Shown here: positions 54,081-61,295 of the stretch, piece after piece | Numbering within the stretch: the stretch's first letter is position 1 | Layout of the letters: each line of letters starts with the position of its first letter | Source: Gammaproteobacteria bacterium | GTDB lineage: Bacteria; Pseudomonadota; Gammaproteobacteria; Burkholderiales; Rhodocyclaceae | DNA: 64,000 bases | NCBI GenBank assembly: GCA_018819515.1 | Contig: JAHJPX010000008.1 | Location: forward strand, 160,435-224,434 | Direction of reading: 5' to 3' | Translations under genes and position numbers: made by a program | The notes under the pieces: model-generated | What the model saw: the letters and a program-made list of their open reading frames with translations, nothing else | Told to the model about the DNA's origin: nothing | Database searches by the model: none

Positions 54081-55927
54081 CGTTCGAGCTGCGAGACGTC
54101 GCGCACCGCGCCCATGTCGGCCGACGTCGCCATCGCCGCGTAGGCGCGCAACGCCGGCGACACCTGCCGCTCGCGCGCCACCGGCTTCCACGCGGCCGCG
54201 CCCTTCGCTTCCATCGCCGCTCGGCGTGCCGCCATGACTGACTTTTCGACCACCAGGTGGATGCGCCGGTTCGGGATGTCGATCTCGATGGTGTCGCCTT
54301 CTTCGACCAGGCCGATGGCGCCACCCGAAGCCGCCTCCGGCGAGGCGTGGCCGATGGAAAGACCGGAAGTACCGCCCGAGAAACGGCCGTCGGTAAGCAG
54401 CGCGCACTGCTTGCCCAAGCCCTTGGACTTTAGGTACGAAGTGGGATAGAGCATCTCCTGCATGCCGGGGCCGCCCTTCGGGCCTTCGTAGCGGATCACC
54501 ACCACATCACCGGCGACGATCTGGTCGGCGAGAATCTTCTCGACGGCTTCCTCCTGCGATTCGCAAACGCGGGCGCGCCCGGTGAACTTGAGGATGCTGT
54601 CATCAACGCCGGCCGTCTTGACGATGCAGCCCTTCTCGGCGATGTTGCCGAACAGCACGGCGAGGCCGCCGTCCTGCGAATAGGCATTGGCCTTGTCGCG
54701 GATGCAGCCCTTGCTGCGGTCGAGGTCGAGTTCCGGGTAGCGGCGGTCCTGCGAGAAGGCCACTTGCGTCGGCACGCCGCCGGGTGCGGCGCGGAAGAAA
54801 TCGAACACCGAGGTATCGTGCGCCTGCATCACGTCCCACTGCTCGAGCGCGCCCTTGAGCGTGCGCGTGTGCACCGTGTGCGCACTATGGTGGATCAGCC
54901 CGGCGCGATCGAGTTCGCCGAGGATGCCCATGATGCCGCCAGCGCGATGCACGTCCTCCATATGGTACTTCTGCGTCGCCGGTGCGACCTTCGCGAGGCA
55001 AGGCACCTTGCGCGACAGGCGGTCGATGTCGGCCATGGTGAAATTCACCTGCGCTTCCTGTGCGGCCGCCAGCAGGTGCAGCACGGTATTGGTCGAGCCG
55101 CCCATGGCGATATCGAGCGACATCGCATTCTCGAAGGCCTCGAAGGTCGCGATGGAGCGCGGCAGCGCCGTGGCGTCGTCCTTCTCGTACCAGCGTTTGC
55201 ACAGATCGACAATCAGCCGGCCGGCTTGCAGGAACAAATGCTTGCGATCGGCGTGCGTCGCCAGCAGCGAGCCGTTGCCGGGCAAGGACAAGCCCAGCGC
55301 CTCGGTCAGACAGTTCATCGAGTTGGCGGTAAACATGCCCGAGCAGGAGCCGCAGGTCGGACAGGCCGAGCGCTCCATGGAGGCGATCTCGGCGTCCGAG
55401 TTCTTGCTGTCGGCCGCCTCGATCATGGCGTCGATCAAATCGACCATGCGCGTCGCGCCATGCCACTGAACCTTGCCCGCTTCCATCGGCCCGCCGGAAA
55501 CGAATACGGCCGGGATGTTGAGGCGCAGAGCCGCCATCAGCATGCCAGGGGTAATCTTGTCGCAGTTGGAGATGCAGACCATCGCGTCGGCCGTGTGCGC
55601 ATTGCACATGTACTCGACCGAGTCGGCGATCAGGTCGCGCGACGGCAGCGAATACAACATGCCGCCATGGCCCATGGCGATGCCGTCGTCGATCGCGATG
55701 GTGTTGAATTCCTTGGCGACGCCGCCGGCCGCCTCGATCTCGCGTGCGACCAGTTGGCCCATGTCCTTCAGATGCACGTGGCCCGGCACGAACTGGGTAA
55801 AGGAATTGACGACGGCGATGATCGGCTTGCCGAAATCGCCATCCTTCATCCCGGTGGCGCGCCAGAGCGAACGGGCGCCGGCCATGTTGCGGCCGTGGGT
55901 CGAAGTGCGGGAACGGTATTGGGGCAT
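54077..55927 (-). CDS. ilvD: dihydroxy-acid dehydratase
   Basis: Dehydrates dihydroxy acids in valine, leucine and isoleucine synthesis. The 616 residues equal E. coli IlvD in length. Cluster cysteines sit in MVCISNCDKITPG and CPTCGSCSGMFTANSM, and the catalytic Ser region is DGRFSGGTSGLSIGHASPEA. ATG 55927 has AGGAG upstream. Copy 13 of the 24-bp motif encodes KSVMAARR near the C-terminus in place of a same-length stretch in E. coli. It is divergent from lgt. Confidence 0.97.
   Translation of the reverse strand: MPQYRSRTSTHGRNMAGARSLWRATGMKDGDFGKPIIAVVNSFTQFVPGHVHLKDMGQLVAREIEAAGGVAKEFNTIAIDDGIAMGHGGMLYSLPSRDLIADSVEYMCNAHTADAMVCISNCDKITPGMLMAALRLNIPAVFVSGGPMEAGKVQWHGATRMVDLIDAMIEAADSKNSDAEIASMERSACPTCGSCSGMFTANSMNCLTEALGLSLPGNGSLLATHADRKHLFLQAGRLIVDLCKRWYEKDDATALPRSIATFEAFENAMSLDIAMGGSTNTVLHLLAAAQEAQVNFTMADIDRLSRKVPCLAKVAPATQKYHMEDVHRAGGIMGILGELDRAGLIHHSAHTVHTRTLKGALEQWDVMQAHDTSVFDFFRAAPGGVPTQVAFSQDRRYPELDLDRSKGCIRDKANAYSQDGGLAVLFGNIAEKGCIVKTAGVDDSILKFTGRARVCESQEEAVEKILADQIVAGDVVVIRYEGPKGGPGMQEMLYPTSYLKSKGLGKQCALLTDGRFSGGTSGLSIGHASPEAASGGAIGLVEEGDTIEIDIPNRRIHLVVEKSVMAARRAAMEAKGAAAWKPVARERQVSPALRAYAAMATSADMGAVRDVSQLER
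54223..54246 (-). repeat. dispersed 24-bp motif, copy 13 (inside ilvD)
   Basis: Minus-strand copy with T at 10 and A at 12. Encodes KSVMAARR; the E. coli enzyme has SDAELAARR-like sequence of the same length here, as I recall it. Confidence 0.85.
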
Positions 55928-56003
55928 GAAACACTCCTGCAACGGGACCCTGTCGGCCCGGGGGATAGAATGCAAATTCTAGCCCCAAAGCCCTTCGCGC
56001 CCC

Positions 56004-56807
56004 ATGTTGATCCACCCGCAGTTCGACCCCGTCGCCATCAGCCTCGGCCCGCTGGCGATCCGCTGGTACGGCCTGATGTATCTCGCCGGCTTCATCGCTT
56101 TCCTGCTCATGGGCAGGCGGCGTGCCGCCAACCAGCCCTGGCACGGCATATCGCCGCCGGACCTCGACGACCTGCTGTTCTACGGTGTGCTCGGCGTCGT
56201 CATCGGCGGCCGGCTCGGCCAGGTCATTTTTTACGAGCCGGCCCACTACGCCGCGCATCCACTGGAAATCTTCGCCGTATGGAAGGGCGGGATGAGCTTC
56301 CATGGCGGCTTTCTCGGCGTCCTGGCGGCAATGGCCCTGTGGGGACGCAAGACGGGCAAGACCTTTTTCCAGATCACCGATTTCATCGCCCCGCTGGTGC
56401 CGCTCGGCCTGATGGCGGGACGCATCGGCAACTTCATCAACGGCGAACTGTGGGGGCGTGTCACCACGGCTGACTTTCCGCTGGCCATGGTGTTCCCGCA
56501 GATCGACCGCCTGCCGCGCCATCCATCACCGCTTTACGAAGCGTTCGGCGAAGGACTGCTGTTGTTCGTGCTGATGTGGTGGTATTCAGCGCAGCAGCGG
56601 CCACGAGCGTCCGTGTCGGGCTTGTTCCTCATCGGCTACGGCGTAGCGCGATCCATTGCCGAGTTCTTTCGCGAACCGGACCACGGCATTTTCGGGCAGT
56701 CCTACATCATCAGCATGGGGCAGTGGCTCAGCCTGCCGATGATCGTATTCGGCATCTGGCTGATGGTCCGCGGCAACCGCCGGCCCGGTGGGAATGGCGA
56801 CGAATAG
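56004..56807 (+). CDS. lgt: prolipoprotein diacylglyceryl transferase
   Basis: Attaches diacylglycerol to the lipobox cysteine of prolipoproteins. The 267-residue polytopic protein has RWYGLMYLAGFIAF, the GMSFHGGFLG motif and the catalytic RIGNFINGELWGR. Copy 14 of the 24-bp motif follows directly, encoding RVTTADFP just after that signature, where other betaproteobacteria have similar residues. Confidence 0.97.
   Translation: MLIHPQFDPVAISLGPLAIRWYGLMYLAGFIAFLLMGRRRAANQPWHGISPPDLDDLLFYGVLGVVIGGRLGQVIFYEPAHYAAHPLEIFAVWKGGMSFHGGFLGVLAAMALWGRKTGKTFFQITDFIAPLVPLGLMAGRIGNFINGELWGRVTTADFPLAMVFPQIDRLPRHPSPLYEAFGEGLLLFVLMWWYSAQQRPRASVSGLFLIGYGVARSIAEFFREPDHGIFGQSYIISMGQWLSLPMIVFGIWLMVRGNRRPGGNGDE
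56456..56479 (-). repeat. dispersed 24-bp motif, copy 14 (inside lgt)
   Basis: Minus-strand copy with T at position 16, read antisense as GRVTTADFP right after the catalytic signature of Lgt. Confidence 0.85.
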
Positions 56808-56859
56808 TCGGCCGGTTGGCAGGGCTTGGACAGTTGTATTTTCAGCGTACAGCGCGAAC

Positions 56860-58293
56860 CTATCGCTCCCGCAAACTCTCATCCTTGTACTGAAGCAGCG
56901 GACTGAGGAAGTACTCGATGACGCGCCGCTGGGCGGTCTTCACCTCCACGGTCACGGCCATGCCGGGTGAGAGATTGACCGTCTTGTTCTCTACCTGAAT
57001 CGTCGAGCGGTCCAGCTTCACCCTCGCCGGGAAGATCAGTCCCCGCTTCTCGTCATTCACCGCATCGGTCGAGACGCTTACCACCTTGGCCGCGACGGTC
57101 CCGTACTTGGTGAAGGGGAAGGTTTCGACTTTCACCACCGCTTCCTGGCCGGGATTCACGAAACCGATGTCCTTGTTCTCGACATAGGCCTCGACCTCGA
57201 TCGGGTTGTCCTGCGGCACCACCATCATGAGTTGCTGGGCGGGCGTCACCACCCCGCCGACGGTATGAATCGCCAGTTGCTGGACAGTGCCGTCGACCGG
57301 CGCCCTCAGCGTCATCAGACTGTTTCTGGATTTTGCCTTGATCAGTTCCTGGTCGGTCGTCGCGGACTTCTGTTCAGCCTCGCCGAGGCTGTCGAGCGCC
57401 AGTCTTCGGGTTTCCGCAATCAGGGCGGCACGCTGGCTGCTGCCTTCCCGCAGTCCGGCTTCCAGTTCATGCAGACGGCTCTTCTGGGTAGCGAGATCCG
57501 CTTCCAGTTCGATACGGGCCTGTTCCTTTTCAAGATAGCCATGTTCCGAGACGAACTTCTTGTCCACCAGGTTCTTGAAGTCCTGGGCCCGGCGACGGGC
57601 GATCGGCACCGTTTGCTCGAGTTTGGCGACGATTTCCCGGGTCGAGGCGAGCTCCGCCTCCCGCTTGGCGATGTCGGCCTCGACCTGGGCCAGCCTGGCC
57701 CGGAACTCGAAGTACTGCCCTTCCAGCAGGCGCTGCTCCTGGGCACGCCGCTCGGGGGCGACGCCGCGAACGGCTTCGAGAACAGGCGCCTTTCCGGAGG
57801 CGATGGCGGCGAGCAGCGCCTGGGCGCGGGCACCCTGCAATCTGGCCGCCGCCAGATCATTGGTCAGCCGGGTGCTGTCGGCAGTCGTGTCGGTGGCATC
57901 GAGCTCGATCAGCACATCGCCGGCCTTGACGGTCTGTCCGTCGGTGACATGGATGGCCTTGACGGTAGCGGTCTCGATCGGCTGGATGACCTTGGTACGG
58001 TCGTTGGGCACGATCTTGCCCTGCGCGGTGGCCACCACGTCCATGTGGCCGAAGATCGCCCAGAACAGGGCGATCACGGCAAAGGCGATGAGGAGACGCA
58101 TGATGATGCGGGGCGCAGCCGATACCGGGGTTTCCTGAAGTTCGAGGGCGGCGGGCAGGAATTGCGCTTCGTGCGGCAGGCGGGGATGCGGGTCGAGGCT
58201 TTTCCGTTCCTTCCACACATGGCGGAAGATCGTCGCGTAGCGACCGAAGAAGTCGGCGAAGGCTTGCAGGCGCAGGGAGATCGAATGGCTCAT
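56860..58293 (-). CDS. type I secretion membrane fusion protein (HlyD family)
   Basis: A 477-residue periplasmic adaptor. One TM helix (LLIAFAVIALFWAIFGHM) precedes the first lipoyl half (ATAQGKIVPNDRTKVIQP), a long coiled coil (about 150-300) and the second half (LRAPVDGTVQQLAIHTVGGVV), ending in beta-rich FPARVKLDRSTIQVENK. It links the ABC exporter to a TolC-like outer-membrane channel, none of which is in the window. ATG 58293 is chosen for an upstream ATGGGG; GTG 58299 would overlap the exporter gene. Confidence 0.95.
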   Translation of the reverse strand: MSHSISLRLQAFADFFGRYATIFRHVWKERKSLDPHPRLPHEAQFLPAALELQETPVSAAPRIIMRLLIAFAVIALFWAIFGHMDVVATAQGKIVPNDRTKVIQPIETATVKAIHVTDGQTVKAGDVLIELDATDTTADSTRLTNDLAAARLQGARAQALLAAIASGKAPVLEAVRGVAPERRAQEQRLLEGQYFEFRARLAQVEADIAKREAELASTREIVAKLEQTVPIARRRAQDFKNLVDKKFVSEHGYLEKEQARIELEADLATQKSRLHELEAGLREGSSQRAALIAETRRLALDSLGEAEQKSATTDQELIKAKSRNSLMTLRAPVDGTVQQLAIHTVGGVVTPAQQLMMVVPQDNPIEVEAYVENKDIGFVNPGQEAVVKVETFPFTKYGTVAAKVVSVSTDAVNDEKRGLIFPARVKLDRSTIQVENKTVNLSPGMAVTVEVKTAQRRVIEYFLSPLLQYKDESLRER

Positions 58294-58295
58294 GA

Positions 58296-60470
58296 TCACC
58301 CCATCTGCAACCGATGCAGCCGGGAGTAGTGCCCGGCCTCGTGGCCGAGCAGTACGGCATGGCTGCCCTCCTCCGCGATCCGGCCGCGGTCGAGGACGAT
58401 GATGCGATTGGCGTCGCGGACCGCCGAAAGCCGGTGCGCAATGATGATCACCGTTCGGTTCTGGCAGATCGCCTTCATGTTGTTCTGGATGATGCGTTCC
58501 GACTCGTAATCCAGGGCGCTGGTCGCCTCGTCGAAAATCAGGATGCGCGGGTTGGTGATGAGCGCCCTGGCGATGGCGATGCGCTGGCGCTGCCCGCCGG
58601 AAAGAGACGAGCCGTGCTCGCCGACTACCGTGTCGTAGCCTTCCGGCAATTCCAGGATGAAATCGTGGGCGCCGGCCAGCTTGGCGGCACCGATCACCGC
58701 TTCCAATGGCAAGCCGGGGTCGGACAGCGCGATGTTCTCGCGGATGCTGCGGTTGAAGAGCATGTTCTCCTGGAGAACGACGCCGATCTGCCGGCGCAAG
58801 GAAGTGGTATCGGCGACGGCAAGGTCCATGCCGTCGACCAGCACCCGGCCGCTTTCGGGCAGGTACAACCGCTGGACGAGTTTGGCCAGCGTGCTCTTGC
58901 CCGATCCGGAGCGCCCGACCACGCCGATCACTTCGCCCGGTTCGATGGTCAGTTCGACGCCGCGCAGCACTTCCGGCGCATCCGGCCGATAGCGGAAGAC
59001 CACCCGGTCGAGTTCTATCCGGCCCTGGAGCGGCGGCAGGCCGCTGCGGTTCTGGGCCAGTTCGGTACGGCTGTTGAGGATGTCGCCCAAACGTTGCACC
59101 GAAATGCCGGTCTGCTGGAAGTCGGTCCAGAGTTGCGCCAGCCGCATCACCGGCTGGGCCACCCGACCGGCCAGCATGTTGAAGGCGATCAACTGGCCGA
59201 CGGTCAATTGGCCGTCGATCACCAGGCGGGCACCGAGCCAGAGGGTAGCGACAGTGACCAGTTTGCCGATCAGGTTGACTCCTTCATGCGCAATGGTGGC
59301 CAGCGTGCTGGTCCGGAAGCCGGCGGCGACGTAGGCGGCAAGCTGGTTGTCCCAGCGGCGGGTCATCTGCGGCTCGACGGCCATGGCCTTGAGGGTGTCG
59401 ATGCCGTTGATGCTCTCGACCAGAAAGGCCTGGTTCTCGGCGCCGCGGTTGAACTTCTCGTGCAGGCGGGCGCGCAGCAGCGGTGTGATCAAGGCGGAGA
59501 GGATGCCGTAGGCGGGCAGGGAGAGGACGACGATCAGCGTCAGCCAGCCGCTGTAGAAGAGCATCACCCCGATGAAGACCACCGAGAAGAAGAGGTCCAG
59601 CACCAGGGTGATGGCGTTGCCGGTCAGGAACTGGCGGATGTTCTCCAGTTCCCGGACGCGGGCAACGGTGTCGCCGACCCGCCGGGCCTGGAAATAGGCC
59701 AGCGGAAGATTCAGAAGGTGACGGAACAGCCGGGCGCCGAGTTCGACGTCGATGCGGCTGGTGGTATGGGCGAAGACGTAGCTCCTCAACCCCGAGAGCA
59801 CGGTCTCGAAGACGATCACGATGAAGAAGCCGAAGGCAATGACGTCCAGGGTGGTGAAACCGCGATGGACGAGCACCTTGTCCATCACGACCTGGAAGAA
59901 GAGCGGCGTGACCAACGCAAACAACTGCAGAGCGAAGGAGACCAGCAGGACTTCGCCCAAAAGCTTGCGGTACTTGACCACGGCCGGGATGAACCAGGTG
60001 AAGTCGAACTTGGCGAGTTCCCCGGCCAGGGAGGCCCGGCTGGTGAAGAGGATCAGTTCGCCGTTCCACAACTCGGCGAGTTCCTCGCGCTTGACGACTT
60101 GCGGCCGGACCTCGCCGGGGTGCTGGATCAGGGCCTGGTCGCCGTCGAAGCGGGCGAGAATGAAGTAACGGCCGTCGTGGGTGGCGCCGAGTGCCGGCAA
60201 AGGCGTGCGGTCGAGCCGGCTTGCTTCGGACGCGACCCGCTTGGCCTTGAGCCCCAGCGCTTTGGCAGCCAGCAGGATCTGGTCGGTACCGAAGGCCTGC
60301 CCCGGCGCCTTGAACTGGTGGGCAAGCTGCTCGGGGTCCGCGGCGACGCCGTGGAAGCGGGCCAGCATGGCCAGCCCGAGGAGGCCGGTGTCGGGCGGCG
60401 CTGCCGGTGGCGATTCTTCATCCTGCATTTGCGTGCCGGCGGCATCTTCTGCAATACTCATGTCCGCCAT
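58296..60470 (-). CDS. type I secretion ABC exporter (HlyB/RTX type)
   Basis: A 724-residue ABC transporter. The N-terminal C39-like domain (LLGLAMLARFHGVAADPEQL) has no catalytic cysteine, as in HlyB, so it docks its substrate without cleaving it. Six-helix membrane domain, then Walker A GRSGSGKSTLAK, signature SLSGGQRQRIAIARAL, Walker B ILIFDEATSAL and H-loop IIAHRL. ATG 60470 is chosen; ATG 60461 is an alternative. It is divergent from mntA across 32 bases. The likely cargo is the RTX protein next door. Confidence 0.95.
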   Translation of the reverse strand: MADMSIAEDAAGTQMQDEESPPAAPPDTGLLGLAMLARFHGVAADPEQLAHQFKAPGQAFGTDQILLAAKALGLKAKRVASEASRLDRTPLPALGATHDGRYFILARFDGDQALIQHPGEVRPQVVKREELAELWNGELILFTSRASLAGELAKFDFTWFIPAVVKYRKLLGEVLLVSFALQLFALVTPLFFQVVMDKVLVHRGFTTLDVIAFGFFIVIVFETVLSGLRSYVFAHTTSRIDVELGARLFRHLLNLPLAYFQARRVGDTVARVRELENIRQFLTGNAITLVLDLFFSVVFIGVMLFYSGWLTLIVVLSLPAYGILSALITPLLRARLHEKFNRGAENQAFLVESINGIDTLKAMAVEPQMTRRWDNQLAAYVAAGFRTSTLATIAHEGVNLIGKLVTVATLWLGARLVIDGQLTVGQLIAFNMLAGRVAQPVMRLAQLWTDFQQTGISVQRLGDILNSRTELAQNRSGLPPLQGRIELDRVVFRYRPDAPEVLRGVELTIEPGEVIGVVGRSGSGKSTLAKLVQRLYLPESGRVLVDGMDLAVADTTSLRRQIGVVLQENMLFNRSIRENIALSDPGLPLEAVIGAAKLAGAHDFILELPEGYDTVVGEHGSSLSGGQRQRIAIARALITNPRILIFDEATSALDYESERIIQNNMKAICQNRTVIIIAHRLSAVRDANRIIVLDRGRIAEEGSHAVLLGHEAGHYSRLHRLQMG

Positions 60471-60502
60471 AGCTTTCGAGCACAGTCCATTTCGTTCATT
60501 CG

Positions 60503-60793
60503 ATGAAACCCTCCGAATCCCTTGCCATCCACCGGCAGGAAATCCGCCGCGTCGTCGAGCAGAACCGCGCCTGCAACCCTCGCGTGTTCGGCTCGGTGCT
60601 TCACGCGGGCGACCGGGAAGGCAGCGACCTCGATTTGTTGATCGACCCCACGCCGGACACCACGCTGATGGATATTGCCCGTATTCAGAATCGCCTCCAG
60701 AAGCTTCTGGGCGTACCGGTCGATGTGCTGACGCCCAACGCATTGCCCGCCACACTCCGCAACACCGTCCTCGCCGAGGCTCGCGCGATATGA
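60503..60793 (+). CDS. mntA: MNT-domain nucleotidyltransferase antitoxin (MntA type)
   Basis: A 96-residue minimal nucleotidyltransferase. The pattern G30-S31-x10-D42-x-D44 (FGSVLHAGDREGSDLDLL) is intact, implying AMP transfer. In the best-studied HepT-MntA pairs the antitoxin polyadenylylates a tyrosine on the toxin. It overlaps hepT by four bases. Confidence 0.93.
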   Translation: MKPSESLAIHRQEIRRVVEQNRACNPRVFGSVLHAGDREGSDLDLLIDPTPDTTLMDIARIQNRLQKLLGVPVDVLTPNALPATLRNTVLAEARAI

Positions 60794-61164
60794 CGGAAAG
60801 CGCGGGAGGCAACAGCCTTCGGCTTCGCGACTACCTCGACCACATCGTTGAAGCCGCCGCGCGTATTCGACGTTTTACAGACGACATGACAGAACTCGCG
60901 TTTCTGGAAAATGAGCTCGTCCAGGACGGCGTGATCCGCAATATCGAAGTCATCGGCGAAGCGGCGCGAAACGTGCAACGCCGCTTCCCGCAGTTCGCCG
61001 CGAAACACGCCGAGGTTCCTTGGGAAGACATCTATTGGATGCGCAACCGCCTTTCCCACGGCTATTTCGCGGTTGACCTCGAACTGGTCTGGAAAACCGT
61101 AGAGCGCGACATCCCGGAACTGGAGGCGCAAATTCTCCGGCTTCGGGAAGCCACCAACGAGTAG
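60790..61164 (+). CDS. hepT: HepT-type HEPN ribonuclease toxin
   Basis: A 124-residue HEPN-domain RNase. R85-x4-H90-x-Y92 (MRNRLSHGYFAV) matches the R-x4-6-H catalytic motif plus the tyrosine modified by MntA. DYLDHIVEAAARIRRFT and RNIEVIGEAARNV are typical. It lies on the opposite strand from the secretion genes and separates the RTX cargo from its exporter. Confidence 0.93.
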   Translation: MTESAGGNSLRLRDYLDHIVEAAARIRRFTDDMTELAFLENELVQDGVIRNIEVIGEAARNVQRRFPQFAAKHAEVPWEDIYWMRNRLSHGYFAVDLELVWKTVERDIPELEAQILRLREATNE

Positions 61165-61202
61165 GCCGGAGTCGGGGGGCGTTTCAGTCATGACAAGTTC
61201 GT

Positions 61203-61289
61203 TTCACCGCAGAGAGCACAAAGAAAATAGGGAATGAGAAATAGGTCTTTCTTTGCGTCCTCTGTGTCCTCTGCGTCCTCTGTGGTGAA
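61203..61289. repeat. intergenic imperfect palindrome with 9-bp tandem units
   Basis: TTCACCGCAGAG (61203-61214) is mirrored by CTCTGTGGTGAA (61278-61289), 11 of 12 bases pairing; inside, AAAGAAA and TTTCTTT also pair. Three units of CCTCTGTGT type run in tandem at 61259-61285. It occupies most of the 131-base gap between hepT and the RTX gene and recalls a repeat I have seen in environmental genomes. Confidence 0.65.
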
Positions 61290-61295
61290 TCGGTC

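Noticed and set aside
58314..60506. Long plus-strand open frame of 730 codons
   Set aside because: It is the antisense shadow of the ABC exporter, which has all motifs; high GC leaves antisense frames open.
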